Program-made: the position numbers and the translations under genes
The notes under the pieces: model-generated
Told to the model about the DNA's origin: nothing
Databases searched by the model: none
Seen by the model: the letters and a program-made list of their open reading frames with translations, nothing else
In this document: positions 25,657 to 34,374 of the stretch, piece by piece
Layout: every line of letters begins with the position of its first letter
Numbering within the stretch: position 1 is the stretch's first letter
Assembly (NCBI GenBank): GCA_009773155.1
Contig: WOVA01000015.1
Coordinates: 1-52,116 of the forward strand
DNA: 52,116 bases
Source of the DNA: Elusimicrobiota bacterium
GTDB lineage: Bacteria; Elusimicrobiota; Elusimicrobia; Elusimicrobiales; UBA9959
Direction of reading: 5' to 3'

Positions 25657-26985
25657 ATGCAGCAGATCACAGACATATTCAAGATCGAAGACCTTAAGCG
25701 CCGCATTATTTTCGTCGTCCTGGCCCTGGCCGCCTACCGGCTGGGCGCCGTCATCCCGATACCCGGCATCAACACCGCCGCCCTGCAGGCTCTCTTCGAA
25801 GCCAACCGCGGCACGCTGTTGGGCTTCCTCGACATCTTCTCCGGCGGCGCGCTCGGCCGTTTCTCGATCTTCTCCATGGGCGTCATGCCCTACATCAACG
25901 CCTCCATCATCATGAGCCTGGTGCAGGGCGCGCACGTGTTCCCGCTGCTCGACCGCCTCCAGAAGGAAGGCGAGAGCGGCCGCAAGAAGATCACCCAGAT
26001 CACCCGCGTCTTCACGCTGTTCCTGGCCGCCTTCCAGTCGCTGGGCCTCACCCTCGCCCTCAACAACATACAGACCCCCGGTAATATCCCGGTCATACAG
26101 GATCCCTCCGCCTGGTTCTACTTCGTGACCGTGCTGACGCTGACCACCGGCACCATCTTCGTCATGTGGCTCGGCGAGCAGATCACCGAGCGCGGCATCG
26201 GCAACGGCATCTCGCTGATCATCTTCGCCGGCATAGTCTGCGAACTCCCTTCCGCCCTGAAGAACATGGTCTCCCTGGTCCAGGCCGAGGAAATGAACCT
26301 CCTGACCGCGCTGCTGATACTCTCCCTGGTCGCCGTCATCACCGCCCTGGTCGTCTGGGTGCAGACCGCCCAGCGCAAGATCCCGATACAGTACGCGCAG
26401 CGCCAGGTCGGCCGCAAGATGTACGGCGGCAGCACCGCCTTCCTGCCGCTGAAGGTGGACCAGAGCGGCGTCATAGCGGTGATATTCGCGGTCTCGCTGC
26501 TGAGCGTGCCCTACACCATAGTCAGCTTCACCCCGCAGGCTCCCTGGGCCTCCAAGGTCCTGGAGCTCATGAGTCACACCAACCCTCTCTACCAGCTGGC
26601 CTACGTAACGCTGATCGTCTTCTTCTGTTACTTCTATAATTCCGTCACCATCAACCCTAAGGACCTGGCGGAGAACATGAAGAAATGGGGCGGCTTCATC
26701 CCGGGCATACGCCCCGGCGAGCCTACGGCGCAGCACATCGAGTGGGTCCTCAACCGCATAACGCTGGGCGGCGCGCTGTTCGTGGCGGCCATAGCCGTGC
26801 TGCCGGACTACATGAGGGCCAAGTTCAACGTGCCGTTCTATTTCGGCGGCACCTCGCTGCTGATCGTAGTCGGCGTGGCGCTGGACACCGTGGCGCAGAC
26901 GGAGGCCCACCTGCTGATGCGCAACTACGAGGGCTTCTACAAGAATTCCAAGATAAAGGGCCGCTGGTTCAACGTAGGGGGCTAA
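25657..26985 (+). CDS. secY: Preprotein translocase subunit SecY
   Basis: SecY is the channel of the Sec translocon in the inner membrane. The 442-residue protein has ten predicted membrane segments, with the plug and lateral gate region GRFSIFSMGVMPYINASIIMSL (read in two parts, about residues 67-88), GEQITERGIGNGISLIIFAGI (about 173-193) and GGFIPGIRPGEPT (about 346). It lies in its usual place after rplO. RBS GGAG about 9 nt before ATG. Confidence 0.96.
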   Translation: MQQITDIFKIEDLKRRIIFVVLALAAYRLGAVIPIPGINTAALQALFEANRGTLLGFLDIFSGGALGRFSIFSMGVMPYINASIIMSLVQGAHVFPLLDRLQKEGESGRKKITQITRVFTLFLAAFQSLGLTLALNNIQTPGNIPVIQDPSAWFYFVTVLTLTTGTIFVMWLGEQITERGIGNGISLIIFAGIVCELPSALKNMVSLVQAEEMNLLTALLILSLVAVITALVVWVQTAQRKIPIQYAQRQVGRKMYGGSTAFLPLKVDQSGVIAVIFAVSLLSVPYTIVSFTPQAPWASKVLELMSHTNPLYQLAYVTLIVFFCYFYNSVTINPKDLAENMKKWGGFIPGIRPGEPTAQHIEWVLNRITLGGALFVAAIAVLPDYMRAKFNVPFYFGGTSLLIVVGVALDTVAQTEAHLLMRNYEGFYKNSKIKGRWFNVGG

Positions 26986-26986
26986 G

Positions 26987-27634
26987 ATGAACGTTATACT
27001 CCTTGGTTTCCCGGGCTCCGGGAAAGGCACGCAGGCCAAGGCCGTGGCGGAAAAGCTGGGCATGCTCCATTTTTCCACCGGGGACATTTTCCGCGAGGAG
27101 ATAGCCAGGAAGACCCCGCTGGGCGGGAAGGTCCAGTCCTACCTCGCTTCCGGCCGCCTGGTCCCCGACGAAGTCGTCATAGAGGTCATCAAGTCCCGCG
27201 TGACCGGAGCGAACAAAGGGCTGATGTTCGACGGTTTTCCGCGGACGGTGGAACAGGCCCAGGCCTTGGACGAGTTTTTCGAGGCCCGCGGCGAGAAGGT
27301 GGACGCCGTAGTCTTCCTGGCCGTTCCCGAGCAGGAAGTGGTCAACCGGCTGGCCTCGCGGCGCACCTGCTCCAAGTGCGGCAGGATCTACAATCTCAAC
27401 AGCAATCCGCCCGCGGCCGAGGGCAAGTGCGACGACTGCGGCGCCCCTCTGACCGAACGCGACGACGACAAGCCGGAAGTGGTCGCAAAGAGGCTGATGG
27501 TTTACAAGGACCTGACCGAGCCGCTCATCGCTTATTACCGCGGCAACGGGGTATTCCTGGAAGTGCCGGGCGCCCTGGAGCCCCCGGCGGTCACCGAAGG
27601 ACTGCTGGCCGCCCTCTCCGGAAAGACCGCCTGA
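26987..27634 (+). CDS. adk: Adenylate kinase
   Basis: It interconverts ATP and AMP with two ADP. The 215-residue protein has the P-loop GFPGSGKGTQA (about residues 7-17), STGDIFREE, and GFPRTVEQA. The LID domain carries a zinc site, CSKCGRIYN and CDDCGAPL, so it is the long, zinc-containing form. It starts one base after the secY stop; map follows in 4 bp. The secY-adk-map-infA order is common in bacteria. Confidence 0.96.
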   Translation: MNVILLGFPGSGKGTQAKAVAEKLGMLHFSTGDIFREEIARKTPLGGKVQSYLASGRLVPDEVVIEVIKSRVTGANKGLMFDGFPRTVEQAQALDEFFEARGEKVDAVVFLAVPEQEVVNRLASRRTCSKCGRIYNLNSNPPAAEGKCDDCGAPLTERDDDKPEVVAKRLMVYKDLTEPLIAYYRGNGVFLEVPGALEPPAVTEGLLAALSGKTA

Positions 27635-27638
27635 TCCG

Positions 27639-28415
27639 ATGGTCGAGATCAAGTCGGCCGCCGAGCTGGAAAAAATGCGGAAGGCGTCGGCCATAGTGGC
27701 CGGAGTCCTCGTTCTTTTAAAAGACATGGTGAAGCCCGGGGCGGCGACCTTCGAGCTGAACGCTTTCGCCGAGAGAGAGATACGCGCGAGGGGCGGCGAG
27801 CCGGCCTTCCTGGGCTACCGCGGCTACCCGGCCACTCTCTGCGTCTCCATCAACGAAGAGGTGGTGCACGGGATCCCTTCGCCGTCGAGAAAGATAGCGG
27901 AAGGGGATATCGTGAGCCTGGACCTGGGCTGCGTCTGGGAAAATTATTACGGCGACGCCGCGCTGACCGTGGCGGCCGGAAAGATCTCTAAAGAGGCGGC
28001 CAGGCTGATGGCCGTGACCGAGCAGTGCCTCGCCGAGGCCCTTGCTCAGGTCCGGGACGGCGCCAGGCTGGGCGACGTCTGCCACGCCGTGGAACGGTGC
28101 GCCGGCGCGGCCGGCTTCGCGGTGGTCCGGGAGTTCACCGGGCACGGCATAGGCCGCAGGCTGCACGAGGATCCGTCCATCCCCAATTACGGGAGGCCGG
28201 GTTCCGGGATCGTTCTCAGGGAAGGGATGACCCTGGCCATAGAACCGATGATCTGCGCGGGCGGGCCCGGGGTGGAAGTGAAGGGCGACGGTTGGACCGC
28301 CGTGACCCGGGACGGGTCGCTGTCGGCCCATTTCGAACATACGGTATGCGTAAAACAGGGAGGATGCGAGGTTCTCAGCGCGGGACCGGGCGGGACGGCC
28401 TGGGCCCATATTTAG
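27639..28415 (+). CDS. map: Methionine aminopeptidase, type I
   Basis: MetAP removes the initiator methionine. The 258-residue protein has the pita-bread fold residues: metal-ligand aspartates in SLDLGCVWENYYGDAALT, histidine in EFTGHGIGRRLHEDP, and glutamates in GMTLAIEPM and FEHTVCV. No N-terminal zinc-finger extension is present. Its 3' end contains the AT-rich promoter-like element ahead of infA. Confidence 0.95.
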   Translation: MVEIKSAAELEKMRKASAIVAGVLVLLKDMVKPGAATFELNAFAEREIRARGGEPAFLGYRGYPATLCVSINEEVVHGIPSPSRKIAEGDIVSLDLGCVWENYYGDAALTVAAGKISKEAARLMAVTEQCLAEALAQVRDGARLGDVCHAVERCAGAAGFAVVREFTGHGIGRRLHEDPSIPNYGRPGSGIVLREGMTLAIEPMICAGGPGVEVKGDGWTAVTRDGSLSAHFEHTVCVKQGGCEVLSAGPGGTAWAHI

Positions 28416-28423
28416 TATAATAT
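28416..28423 (+). promoter_or_regulatory. -10 element just upstream of infA (possible leaderless start)
   Basis: The sequence TTTAGTATAATATAAAAGAT precedes the infA ATG at 28431. It contains TATAAT (28416-28421) and an overlapping TAATAT (28418-28423) lying 9 and 7 nt before ATG. No Shine-Dalgarno is present. A transcript begun here would have little or no 5' leader. The AT-rich island stands out in GC-rich surroundings. Confidence 0.55.
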
Positions 28424-28430
28424 AAAAGAT

Positions 28431-28649
28431 ATGCCGGATAACCAGAAAATAGAATTGGAAGGCGTCGTAAAAGAGTCGCTTCCGAACGCCACTTTCAGGG
28501 TGGAGATAGCGCCGGGGAAAGTGATACTGGGATTCATCTCGGGAAAGATGCGCATCCACCATATCAAGATCCTGCCCGGGGACAAGGTCAAGCTGGAGCT
28601 CTCGCCCTACGACCTGACCAAGGGCCGCATAGTTTACAGGGAAAAATAA
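28431..28649 (+). CDS. infA: Translation initiation factor IF-1
   Basis: IF-1 blocks the A site during initiation. The 72-residue OB-fold protein matches the family from [20 protein letters not shown] through [36 protein letters not shown] (read in parts). It lacks a Shine-Dalgarno; the ATG follows a TATAAT-like box closely, so it may be translated from a leaderless mRNA as well as from the operon message. Confidence 0.95.
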   Translation: MPDNQKIELEGVVKESLPNATFRVEIAPGKVILGFISGKMRIHHIKILPGDKVKLELSPYDLTKGRIVYREK

Positions 28650-28672
28650 CGGTTTTTTTAGAGAGGTGCACG

Positions 28673-28786
28673 ATGAAGGTAAGAGCGAGCGTAAAACCGA
28701 TCTGCATCAAATGCAAGGTCATCAAGCGCAGGGGCGTGGTGCGCGTAATCTGCACCGACCCCCGCCACAAGCAGAGGCAGGGCTGA
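28673..28786 (+). CDS. rpmJ: Large ribosomal subunit protein L36 (zinc form)
   Basis: This 37-residue protein is the small zinc-ribbon protein of the 50S. It begins [20 protein letters not shown] and continues with [13 protein letters not shown]. The four zinc ligands are C11, C14, C27 and H32. RBS GAGAGGTG is 5-12 nt upstream. Position between infA and rpsM is canonical. Confidence 0.95.
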   Translation: MKVRASVKPICIKCKVIKRRGVVRVICTDPRHKQRQG

Positions 28787-28853
28787 TCGAGCGCGTGGCG
28801 CAAGCCCGACGGCCCGCGTTAAGCGGTTTAAGCACAGAACCCAAGGAGAAGTT

Positions 28854-29252
28854 ATGGCACGAATAGCTGGAATAGATCTGCCGAGGGAGAAGAGGGTCGA
28901 CATCGCCCTCGCCTATGTCTACGGAATAGGGCGCCCCATGGCGAAGAAAATACTGGAGGCCCTTAAGGGCCAGATAGACCCGGCCACCCGCGTGAAGAAC
29001 CTCACTGAGGACCAGGTCGGTCTGCTGAACTCCTGCATTTCCAAGGAATACAAGGTCGAGGGCGAGCTGCGCCGCGAAGTCAACGCCAACATCAAGCGCT
29101 TCGTGGAGATCAACAGCTACAAGGGCTACCGCCACCGCCGCAACCTTCCCGTGCGCGGTCAGCGCACCAAGACCAACGCCAGGACCCGCCGCGGCCGCCG
29201 CAAGACCGTCGGCTCGGCAGCCAAGGCACCGGCCGCTCCGGCCGCCAAGTAA
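28854..29252 (+). CDS. rpsM: Small ribosomal subunit protein S13
   Basis: S13 is a head protein that contacts the P-site tRNA and bridges to the 50S. The 132-residue protein begins [19 protein letters not shown], has TYVYGIG-like [15 protein letters not shown], and the C-terminal [22 protein letters not shown]. It ends in a short Ala/Pro/Lys tail. RBS AAGGAGAAG. First gene of the alpha group. Confidence 0.95.
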   Translation: MARIAGIDLPREKRVDIALAYVYGIGRPMAKKILEALKGQIDPATRVKNLTEDQVGLLNSCISKEYKVEGELRREVNANIKRFVEINSYKGYRHRRNLPVRGQRTKTNARTRRGRRKTVGSAAKAPAAPAAK

Positions 29253-29270
29253 GCAGGAGGACTTTGAACC

Positions 29271-29828
29271 ATGAACGATAATCCCAACCGCAAGGAAGAA
29301 GAGAGCCCCGCGCCGGCGGCCGGCGCCCCCAAGCCGGCCCCGGCCGGTCGCAGTGCTTCCGGCACCGACAGCGGACAAAGCCGCCCTGTTCCGGCCGGTC
29401 GCAGTGCTTCCGGCACCGACAGCGGACAAAGCCGCCCTGTTCCGGCCGGCAAACCCCAGGCCAGGCGCCGCACCGGCGGCCCGGTTACCTTCGGCAGGGT
29501 CTACATAACCTGCTCCTTCAATAACACGATCATCACGATCACCGACGAGAAAGGCGGGGCCATTTCCTGGTCCACCGCCGGCTCGAACGGCTTCCGCGGC
29601 ACCAAGAAGGGTACTCCCTTCGCCGCCCAGATAACCGCCTCAAAGGCCGCCGCCAAGGCGGTCGAGTACGGCATGCGCCAGGCGATGGTCTTCGTCAGCG
29701 GCCCCGGCCCCGGGCGCGAGACCGCGGTGCGCGCCGTCGCGGCTTCCGGCATCCACGTCGTCTCCATCAAGGACGTCACGCCGATACCGCACAACGGCTG
29801 CAGGCCCCCGAAGGCCCGCCGCGTCTAG
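29271..29828 (+). CDS. rpsK: Small ribosomal subunit protein S11 with in-frame repeat insertion
   Basis: S11 forms the 30S platform near the Shine-Dalgarno duplex. The conserved core starts around residue 69 ([19 protein letters not shown]) and includes [18 protein letters not shown] and the C-terminal [18 protein letters not shown]. The protein is 185 residues, about 55 more than usual. The N-terminal extension has two perfect copies of a 17-residue unit (residues 24-40 and 41-57), encoded by an exact 51-bp tandem repeat derived from family A. RBS AGGAGG lies near 29256-29261. The start looks sound, so the tail is likely translated unless removed later. Confidence 0.93.
   Translation: MNDNPNRKEEESPAPAAGAPKPAPAGRSASGTDSGQSRPVPAGRSASGTDSGQSRPVPAGKPQARRRTGGPVTFGRVYITCSFNNTIITITDEKGGAISWSTAGSNGFRGTKKGTPFAAQITASKAAAKAVEYGMRQAMVFVSGPGPGRETAVRAVAASGIHVVSIKDVTPIPHNGCRPPKARRV
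29340..29441 (-). repeat. Two tandem 51-bp copies of a shortened family A element inside rpsK
   Basis: Units 29340-29390 and 29391-29441 are identical (51/51); a partial third start (CCGGCCGG) follows. Read on the minus strand, each unit carries TTGTCCGCTGTCGGTGCCGG joined directly to AGCACTGCGACCGGCC, which are the two ends of the family A copy in murI (20/21 and 16/16 matches), with the internal hairpins (about 53 bp) deleted. The length is a multiple of three, so rpsK stays in frame. Confidence 0.85.
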
Positions 29829-29904
29829 GCTATGCCTGTGCCGTAACGGACGCTATGCGTCTCAGACGGCCTAAGCAGAACGGAAAATAAAGGAGAAATT
29901 TGAA

Positions 29905-30546
29905 ATGTCACGTTATACTGGTCCCAGCTGCAAAAGGTGCCGCAAAAAGGACACCAAGATGTTCCTCAAGGGCTCCAAGTGTCTAACCAATTGCGTAGTC
30001 GACCGCGAAAAGGCGGCCGAGAAGGGCCGCAAGTTCGGCGGAGGCGGTAAGTTCAAGCCCAAGATGTCCGACTACGGCAAGCACCTCAAGGAGAAGCAGA
30101 TAGCGCGCTTCTCCGCCCAGGTCAGCGAGGCACAGTTCCGCCGCTTCTTCGCCAAGGCCTCCAAGGAAAAGGGGCAGACCGGCACCGTACTGCTGAGGAT
30201 GCTGGAGACCCGCCTGGACAATATCGTCCGCAGGCTGGGCTTCGCCGCCTCGCTCAAGGCCTCCCGCCAGCTGGTCAACCACGGGCACGTCAAGGTAAAC
30301 CACAGGACACTTACGATCCCGTCCGCCCTGGTCAAGCCCGGCGACAGCGTCTCTCTCTCCCCCAAGACGGCGGAGACCCTGCTTGTGAAGCAGGGCCTCG
30401 AGAGCGCCGACAAGTCCAACTCCAGGCCCAGCTTCCTCGCCTACGACGCAGCGTCGCTGACGGGCAAATTGCTGCGCTGGCCCGACAGGGCCGAGATGTC
30501 CATAAACGTGGACGACCAGCTCATCGTCGAATTCTACTCCAAGTAA
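29905..30546 (+). CDS. rpsD: Small ribosomal subunit protein S4 (zinc form)
   Basis: S4 initiates 30S assembly; with S5 it controls fidelity, and in E. coli it represses the alpha operon. The 213-residue protein has a Cys4 zinc motif at the N-terminus (C9, C12, C26 and C30 in SCKRCRKK and SKCLTNC) and an S4 domain with RLDNIVRRLGFAAS and ASRQLVNHGHVKVN. A 76-bp gap precedes it, with RBS AAAGGAGAA and a small GACGC/GCGTC hairpin. Confidence 0.95.
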   Translation: MSRYTGPSCKRCRKKDTKMFLKGSKCLTNCVVDREKAAEKGRKFGGGGKFKPKMSDYGKHLKEKQIARFSAQVSEAQFRRFFAKASKEKGQTGTVLLRMLETRLDNIVRRLGFAASLKASRQLVNHGHVKVNHRTLTIPSALVKPGDSVSLSPKTAETLLVKQGLESADKSNSRPSFLAYDAASLTGKLLRWPDRAEMSINVDDQLIVEFYSK

Positions 30547-30567
30547 GGAACCCGGAGGCTTTTACAA

Positions 30568-31545
30568 ATGACCCAGACTTTCGCTAAAACACTGATAATA
30601 CCGGAGACACTCAAGACCGAGGGAGAGGCCGGCGCCTACTCCAAGTTCATAGCCGAGCCCTACGAGCGCGGTTACGGGCATACGATAGGCAACTCGCTGC
30701 GCAGGATCCTGCTCTCGAGCCTGGAGGGAGCGGCCGTGGTGGCCGTCCGCATCCGCGGCGCCCGTCACGAGTACTCCACCATCACCGGCGTGCACGAGGA
30801 TGTGATGAACATCCTCCTTAATCTCAAAAAACTGCGCGTCCGCCTGACCTCTGAGACCCCGGAGACGGTGCTGATCAGCGTCTCCGGCAAGCGCCAGGTC
30901 AAGGCCTCCGACATCAAGACCAGCGCCAACGTCGAGATCGTCAACAAGGATCTCGTGATCTGCAGCCTCGAGGCCGGCACGGCCTTCGAGGCCGAGCTCG
31001 AGATCGCCAGGGGCTCCGGCTACCTGACCGCCGAGGAGGTCCGCGAGAAGATGAACCTGCCCGCGGACTTCATCCCGATGGACGCGCTCTTCTCCCCCGT
31101 TCAGAAGGTGCACTACACCGTGGAGCACGCCCGCGTGGGGCAGCGCACCGACTACGACAAGCTCGTGCTCGAGGTCTGGACCGACGGCACGCTGTCCCCG
31201 GCCGACGCCGTGAACAGGGCGACCTCGCTGCTGCGCCGCTCGATCACGCCGTTCCTGCCCGCCGAAGAGGCGCAGGCCGGCCGCGCCGAGCCCAACCCGC
31301 AGGAAGCCGGCGCCGAGGGACAGCCCGGCGACAAACTGGACCAGGGAGTGGAGATGATAGAGCTCTCCTCCCGCGCGTCCAACTGTCTCAAGGTCGCGGG
31401 CATCCGCACCATCCGCGAGCTCGTGGAGAAGACCCCCGAGGACCTGCTCGCCGTCAAGAACTTCGGCCAGAAGTCCCTGGACGAGATACAGGAGAAGCTG
31501 GTGGGCATGGGCCTCTCGCTGGGCTCAAAAAAATCCGAGGAGTAA
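30568..31545 (+). CDS. rpoA: DNA-directed RNA polymerase subunit alpha
   Basis: Alpha dimerises to start polymerase assembly; its C-terminal domain binds UP elements and activators. The 325-residue protein has the N-terminal EPYERGYGHTIGNSLRRILLSSLEG and GVHEDVMNILLNLK, and an alpha-CTD with LSSRASNCLKVAGIRTIRELVEKTPEDLLAVKNFGQKSLDEI (read in parts). The linker is long and Gln/Gly/Pro-rich. RBS GGAGG. Confidence 0.96.
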   Translation: MTQTFAKTLIIPETLKTEGEAGAYSKFIAEPYERGYGHTIGNSLRRILLSSLEGAAVVAVRIRGARHEYSTITGVHEDVMNILLNLKKLRVRLTSETPETVLISVSGKRQVKASDIKTSANVEIVNKDLVICSLEAGTAFEAELEIARGSGYLTAEEVREKMNLPADFIPMDALFSPVQKVHYTVEHARVGQRTDYDKLVLEVWTDGTLSPADAVNRATSLLRRSITPFLPAEEAQAGRAEPNPQEAGAEGQPGDKLDQGVEMIELSSRASNCLKVAGIRTIRELVEKTPEDLLAVKNFGQKSLDEIQEKLVGMGLSLGSKKSEE

Positions 31546-31548
31546 GCT

Positions 31549-31896
31549 ATGATAAAGAACCTGGGAGCAAGGAAACTTTCCAAGACCGGCTCGCACCGGC
31601 GCGCGATGTTCTCCAATATGATCTCGAGCCTCCTGATGCACGAGAAGGTCACCACCACCGTGCCCAAGGCCAAGGAGCTTAAGCGCTTCGCCGAGAAGGT
31701 CATCACCGCCGCCAAGAAGGGCAACCGGACCTCCGTCCGCAGCTCGCTGCGCGGCAACCGCCAGGCCTGCGAGAAGGTCCTGGAGACCATCGCCCCGCGC
31801 TACAAGGAGCGCAACGGCGGCTATACCAGGATACTCAAACTGGGACCGCGGCGCGGCGACGCGACCGGGATGGCGCTGGTGAAGCTGGTGCAATAA
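31549..31896 (+). CDS. rplQ: Large ribosomal subunit protein L17
   Basis: L17 lies at the exit-tunnel rim. The 115-residue protein has the family start ([20 protein letters not shown]), [24 protein letters not shown], and the ending [25 protein letters not shown]. It is 3 bp after rpoA and one base before mreB, linking the ribosome cluster to the cell-shape genes. Confidence 0.95.
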   Translation: MIKNLGARKLSKTGSHRRAMFSNMISSLLMHEKVTTTVPKAKELKRFAEKVITAAKKGNRTSVRSSLRGNRQACEKVLETIAPRYKERNGGYTRILKLGPRRGDATGMALVKLVQ

Positions 31897-31897
31897 A

Positions 31898-32941
31898 ATG
31901 TTCGACTACATCTTCAGCCTGTTCTCAAACGACATCGGGATAGACCTCGGCACGGCCAACACGCTCGTCTACGTGAAGGGCAAGGGCATCGTGCTGCGGG
32001 AGCCTTCCGTGGTCGCCAGCGACAAGAACAAGCGGAGGGTGCTCGCCGTCGGCAGCGAGGCCAAGCTGATGCTGGGCCGCACGCCGTCCAATATCGTGGC
32101 CGTGCGCCCCCTGCGCAACGGCGTCATAGCGGATTTCGAGTCCACGCAGGAGATGATCAAGTATTTCATCAGGAAGGTCCACAACCGGCGCAGCCTCCTG
32201 CATCCCCGCATAGTCATAGGCATCCCTTCGGGCATCACCGAGGTGGAGAAGCGCGCCGTGCAGGAGTCGGCCGAGCAGGCCGGCGCCAGGGAAGTTCACC
32301 TGATAGAGGAGCCGATGGCGGCCGCGATCGGGTCCGACCTCCCGGTCTCCGAGCCCCACGCCAGCATGATCTGCGATATCGGCGGCGGCACCACAGAGGT
32401 GGCGGTCATCTCGCTGGGCGGTATGGTGGTGGCCAAGTCCCTGGACGTGGCCGGCGACGAGATGGACGACTGCATCGTGCAGTACTTCAGGCGCAAGCAC
32501 AATCTCATAATCGGCGAGACCACCGCCGAGGACGTAAAGATTCAAATAGGATCGGTTTTTCCCTTAAAAGAAGAGAAGACTATCGAAGTAAAGGGCCGGG
32601 ACCAGGCGAAAGGCCTGCCGAAGACGATACTCGTCACCTCGGAGGAGATACGCCAGGCCCTGATGGAACCCGTTCAGCTGATAGTTGACGTCATCAAGCA
32701 GGTGCTCGAAGAGACCCCGCCGGAGCTTTCCTCGGACCTCGTGGACCGGGGCATGGTGCTCGCGGGCGGCGGCTCTCTTCTCAGGGGCTTTCCTGAGCTC
32801 ATACGCCAGGAAACCGAGCTCCCTGTTCACAGGGCGGCCGATCCGTTAAGTTGCGTTGCTTTGGGATGCGGTAAGTATCTCGAAGAACTCGACAGGATTC
32901 AGCAGCGGCCCGAATTCCTGAAATCATACCGGCAGGACTGA
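31898..32941 (+). CDS. mreB: Rod shape-determining protein MreB (bacterial actin)
   Basis: MreB polymerises under the inner membrane and guides lateral wall synthesis. The 347-residue protein has the actin-family phosphate and nucleotide motifs: [20 protein letters not shown] (about residues 14-33), [16 protein letters not shown] (about 163-178) and [16 protein letters not shown] (about 287). An amphipathic N-terminus ([10 protein letters not shown]) fits membrane binding. Unlike many genomes, the gene follows rplQ directly, so it may share the ribosomal transcript. The stop codon touches family B copy B3. Confidence 0.96.
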   Translation: MFDYIFSLFSNDIGIDLGTANTLVYVKGKGIVLREPSVVASDKNKRRVLAVGSEAKLMLGRTPSNIVAVRPLRNGVIADFESTQEMIKYFIRKVHNRRSLLHPRIVIGIPSGITEVEKRAVQESAEQAGAREVHLIEEPMAAAIGSDLPVSEPHASMICDIGGGTTEVAVISLGGMVVAKSLDVAGDEMDDCIVQYFRRKHNLIIGETTAEDVKIQIGSVFPLKEEKTIEVKGRDQAKGLPKTILVTSEEIRQALMEPVQLIVDVIKQVLEETPPELSSDLVDRGMVLAGGGSLLRGFPELIRQETELPVHRAADPLSCVALGCGKYLEELDRIQQRPEFLKSYRQD

Positions 32942-33013
32942 AGCGGTACTGGGACACCATGCCGCATGGTGTCCCCCGCTGATACACCGTGCCGCATAGT
33001 GTCCCCCGCTGAT
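32942..33013 (+). repeat. Repeat family B, copy B3 with partial tandem copy
   Basis: The first unit (32942-32983) is nearly identical to B1: AGCGGTACT, then the perfect 25-bp palindrome (32951-32975), then CCGCTGAT. A second, 5'-truncated unit (32984-33013) repeats ACACC-TGCCGCAT-GTGTCCCCCGCTGAT with two changes. The frame through both is open into mreC, giving in-frame ATG at 32966, but mreC has its own strong RBS later. Confidence 0.85.
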
Positions 33014-33046
33014 TTCAGGCTTCGGGCCCTCAAAGGAGGAGCCCGG

Positions 33047-33901
33047 ATGAACAGGGAAAAAGACCCGTCCAATTATGCGCTGGCTTTTTTCGCCGTCGTT
33101 TCCTTCCTTCTCCTGGTTTTCCCTTCCACTCCCCTGGTCCATTCCGCCCGGCTTCTTTTCGGTTACTCCCTTTACCCGGTACTGCAGGGGGCACGGCTGG
33201 ATTACAGGCTGCGCAATGTCCCCGATAATGTGGCAAGGCTGGTCCGCACCGATCAGGAGAACCTCCGTCTCGGGGCCCGGCTGAAGGAGGCCGATCTCGC
33301 GGCCGGCCGCGCGGCTCACCTGGAGGCCGAGAACGCCCGGCTGGCGGCCATGATCTCCCTCTCGCGTGACGGCCACTGGCGCGGCGCCTGGGCCCGAGTC
33401 ATCTCCAAATCCCCGCGCGACTGGTTCGGCACCGTGTTCATCGACAAAGGTTCGGATCACGGCGTGCGCGCGCACGCCACGGTGCTGGCGCTCTCCGGCG
33501 GCCGCCCCGTGCTGGCCGGCCGCGTCTTCGAGGTCTATCCGGGTTTCTCCAAGGTGATGCTGGTGACCAGCGAACTTTCCTCCGTCATATGCCGCCTCAA
33601 GGGGTCCGGTCACGAGGGGATGCTGGAGGGCCGCGGGTCCCGGCGTCTGCGCCTCGGCTACCTGCAGGAGAAAGCCGTGCCCCAGGATGGGGAGGAGATA
33701 GTCACCTCCGCCGGAGGGCTGCTGTTCCCGCCGGGCATCCCGGTCGCGACCGTCTCCGGGCCGGGCGAGCGGGACGCATCGATGAACCTGTTTAACGCCG
33801 CGGCCGAACCCGCCGTGGAACCGGATTCGCTCCAGGAGGTCTACGTGGTCAACAGGGACTTCCCGGCCGAGATCCGCCGGTATTCCGAGGAGACCCCGTG
33901 A
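33047..33901 (+). CDS. mreC: Rod shape-determining protein MreC
   Basis: MreC is a bitopic periplasmic scaffold linking MreB to PBP2 and RodA. The 284-residue protein has one N-terminal membrane segment (about residues 12-32), a coiled-coil-like stretch (DQENLRLGARLKEADLA through AENARLAAMISL) and the beta domain with VISKSPRDWFGTVFIDKGSDHGV (split at the family motif) and GLLFPPGIPVATV. The ATG at 33047 follows an ideal RBS AAAGGAGGA; the longer open frame upstream runs through the repeat and is not chosen. It overlaps mreD by 4 bp. Confidence 0.93.
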   Translation: MNREKDPSNYALAFFAVVSFLLLVFPSTPLVHSARLLFGYSLYPVLQGARLDYRLRNVPDNVARLVRTDQENLRLGARLKEADLAAGRAAHLEAENARLAAMISLSRDGHWRGAWARVISKSPRDWFGTVFIDKGSDHGVRAHATVLALSGGRPVLAGRVFEVYPGFSKVMLVTSELSSVICRLKGSGHEGMLEGRGSRRLRLGYLQEKAVPQDGEEIVTSAGGLLFPPGIPVATVSGPGERDASMNLFNAAAEPAVEPDSLQEVYVVNRDFPAEIRRYSEETP

Positions 33902-34374
33902 CCTTCCTCAGGGACGCCGCTTTCTTCCTCCTCCTTTCGGCAGCCCATTGGTGGCTGCACTGGGCCTTTCCGATGGGGGGGCTGGCGCCGAATCTCCTTT
34001 TCGCCGCCGCCCTGTCCTGTGCCGTGCTGGGCGGACCGGTGCGCGGGATAGCCATGCCTTTCCTGTTCGGGCTTTACGCCGACATTCTCGGCGCGGGGCT
34101 TGCCGGTTCCTGGGCCCTGATCTACACGCTGATCGGCTACGCGATACAAGTGATGAAGAGGCATTTCGACCTCAGCAGCCCCTTCTCGCAGGCCGCGGCC
34201 GGGGTGATCCTTTCCCTGCTGTCACTGGCCGCCTACCAGTCCGCTTACATGATCATCGGAGGCGTCTCTCCCCTGCCTCTCAGGGCCATGCTCCTTGAAC
34301 CTCTCATAAGCGCGCTGACGGTGCCGGCGGTCTACGCCGCAGCCCGCCGCGTCTGCGGAAGGCCCAGCCGGTGA
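33898..34374 (+). CDS. mreD: Rod shape-determining protein MreD
   Basis: MreD is a small inner-membrane partner of MreC. The 158-residue hydrophobic protein has about five membrane segments and the pattern GLYADILGAGLAGSWALIY, typical of the family, which is otherwise poorly conserved. It starts with GTG in the overlap with mreC (GTGA) and overlaps mrdA by 4 bp, so all three are translationally coupled. Confidence 0.9.
   Translation: MTFLRDAAFFLLLSAAHWWLHWAFPMGGLAPNLLFAAALSCAVLGGPVRGIAMPFLFGLYADILGAGLAGSWALIYTLIGYAIQVMKRHFDLSSPFSQAAAGVILSLLSLAAYQSAYMIIGGVSPLPLRAMLLEPLISALTVPAVYAAARRVCGRPSR

Noticed and set aside
29340-29441. CRISPR-like array in rpsK
   Set aside because: Two adjoining identical units without spacers, within a coding frame; a tandem repeat, not a CRISPR.
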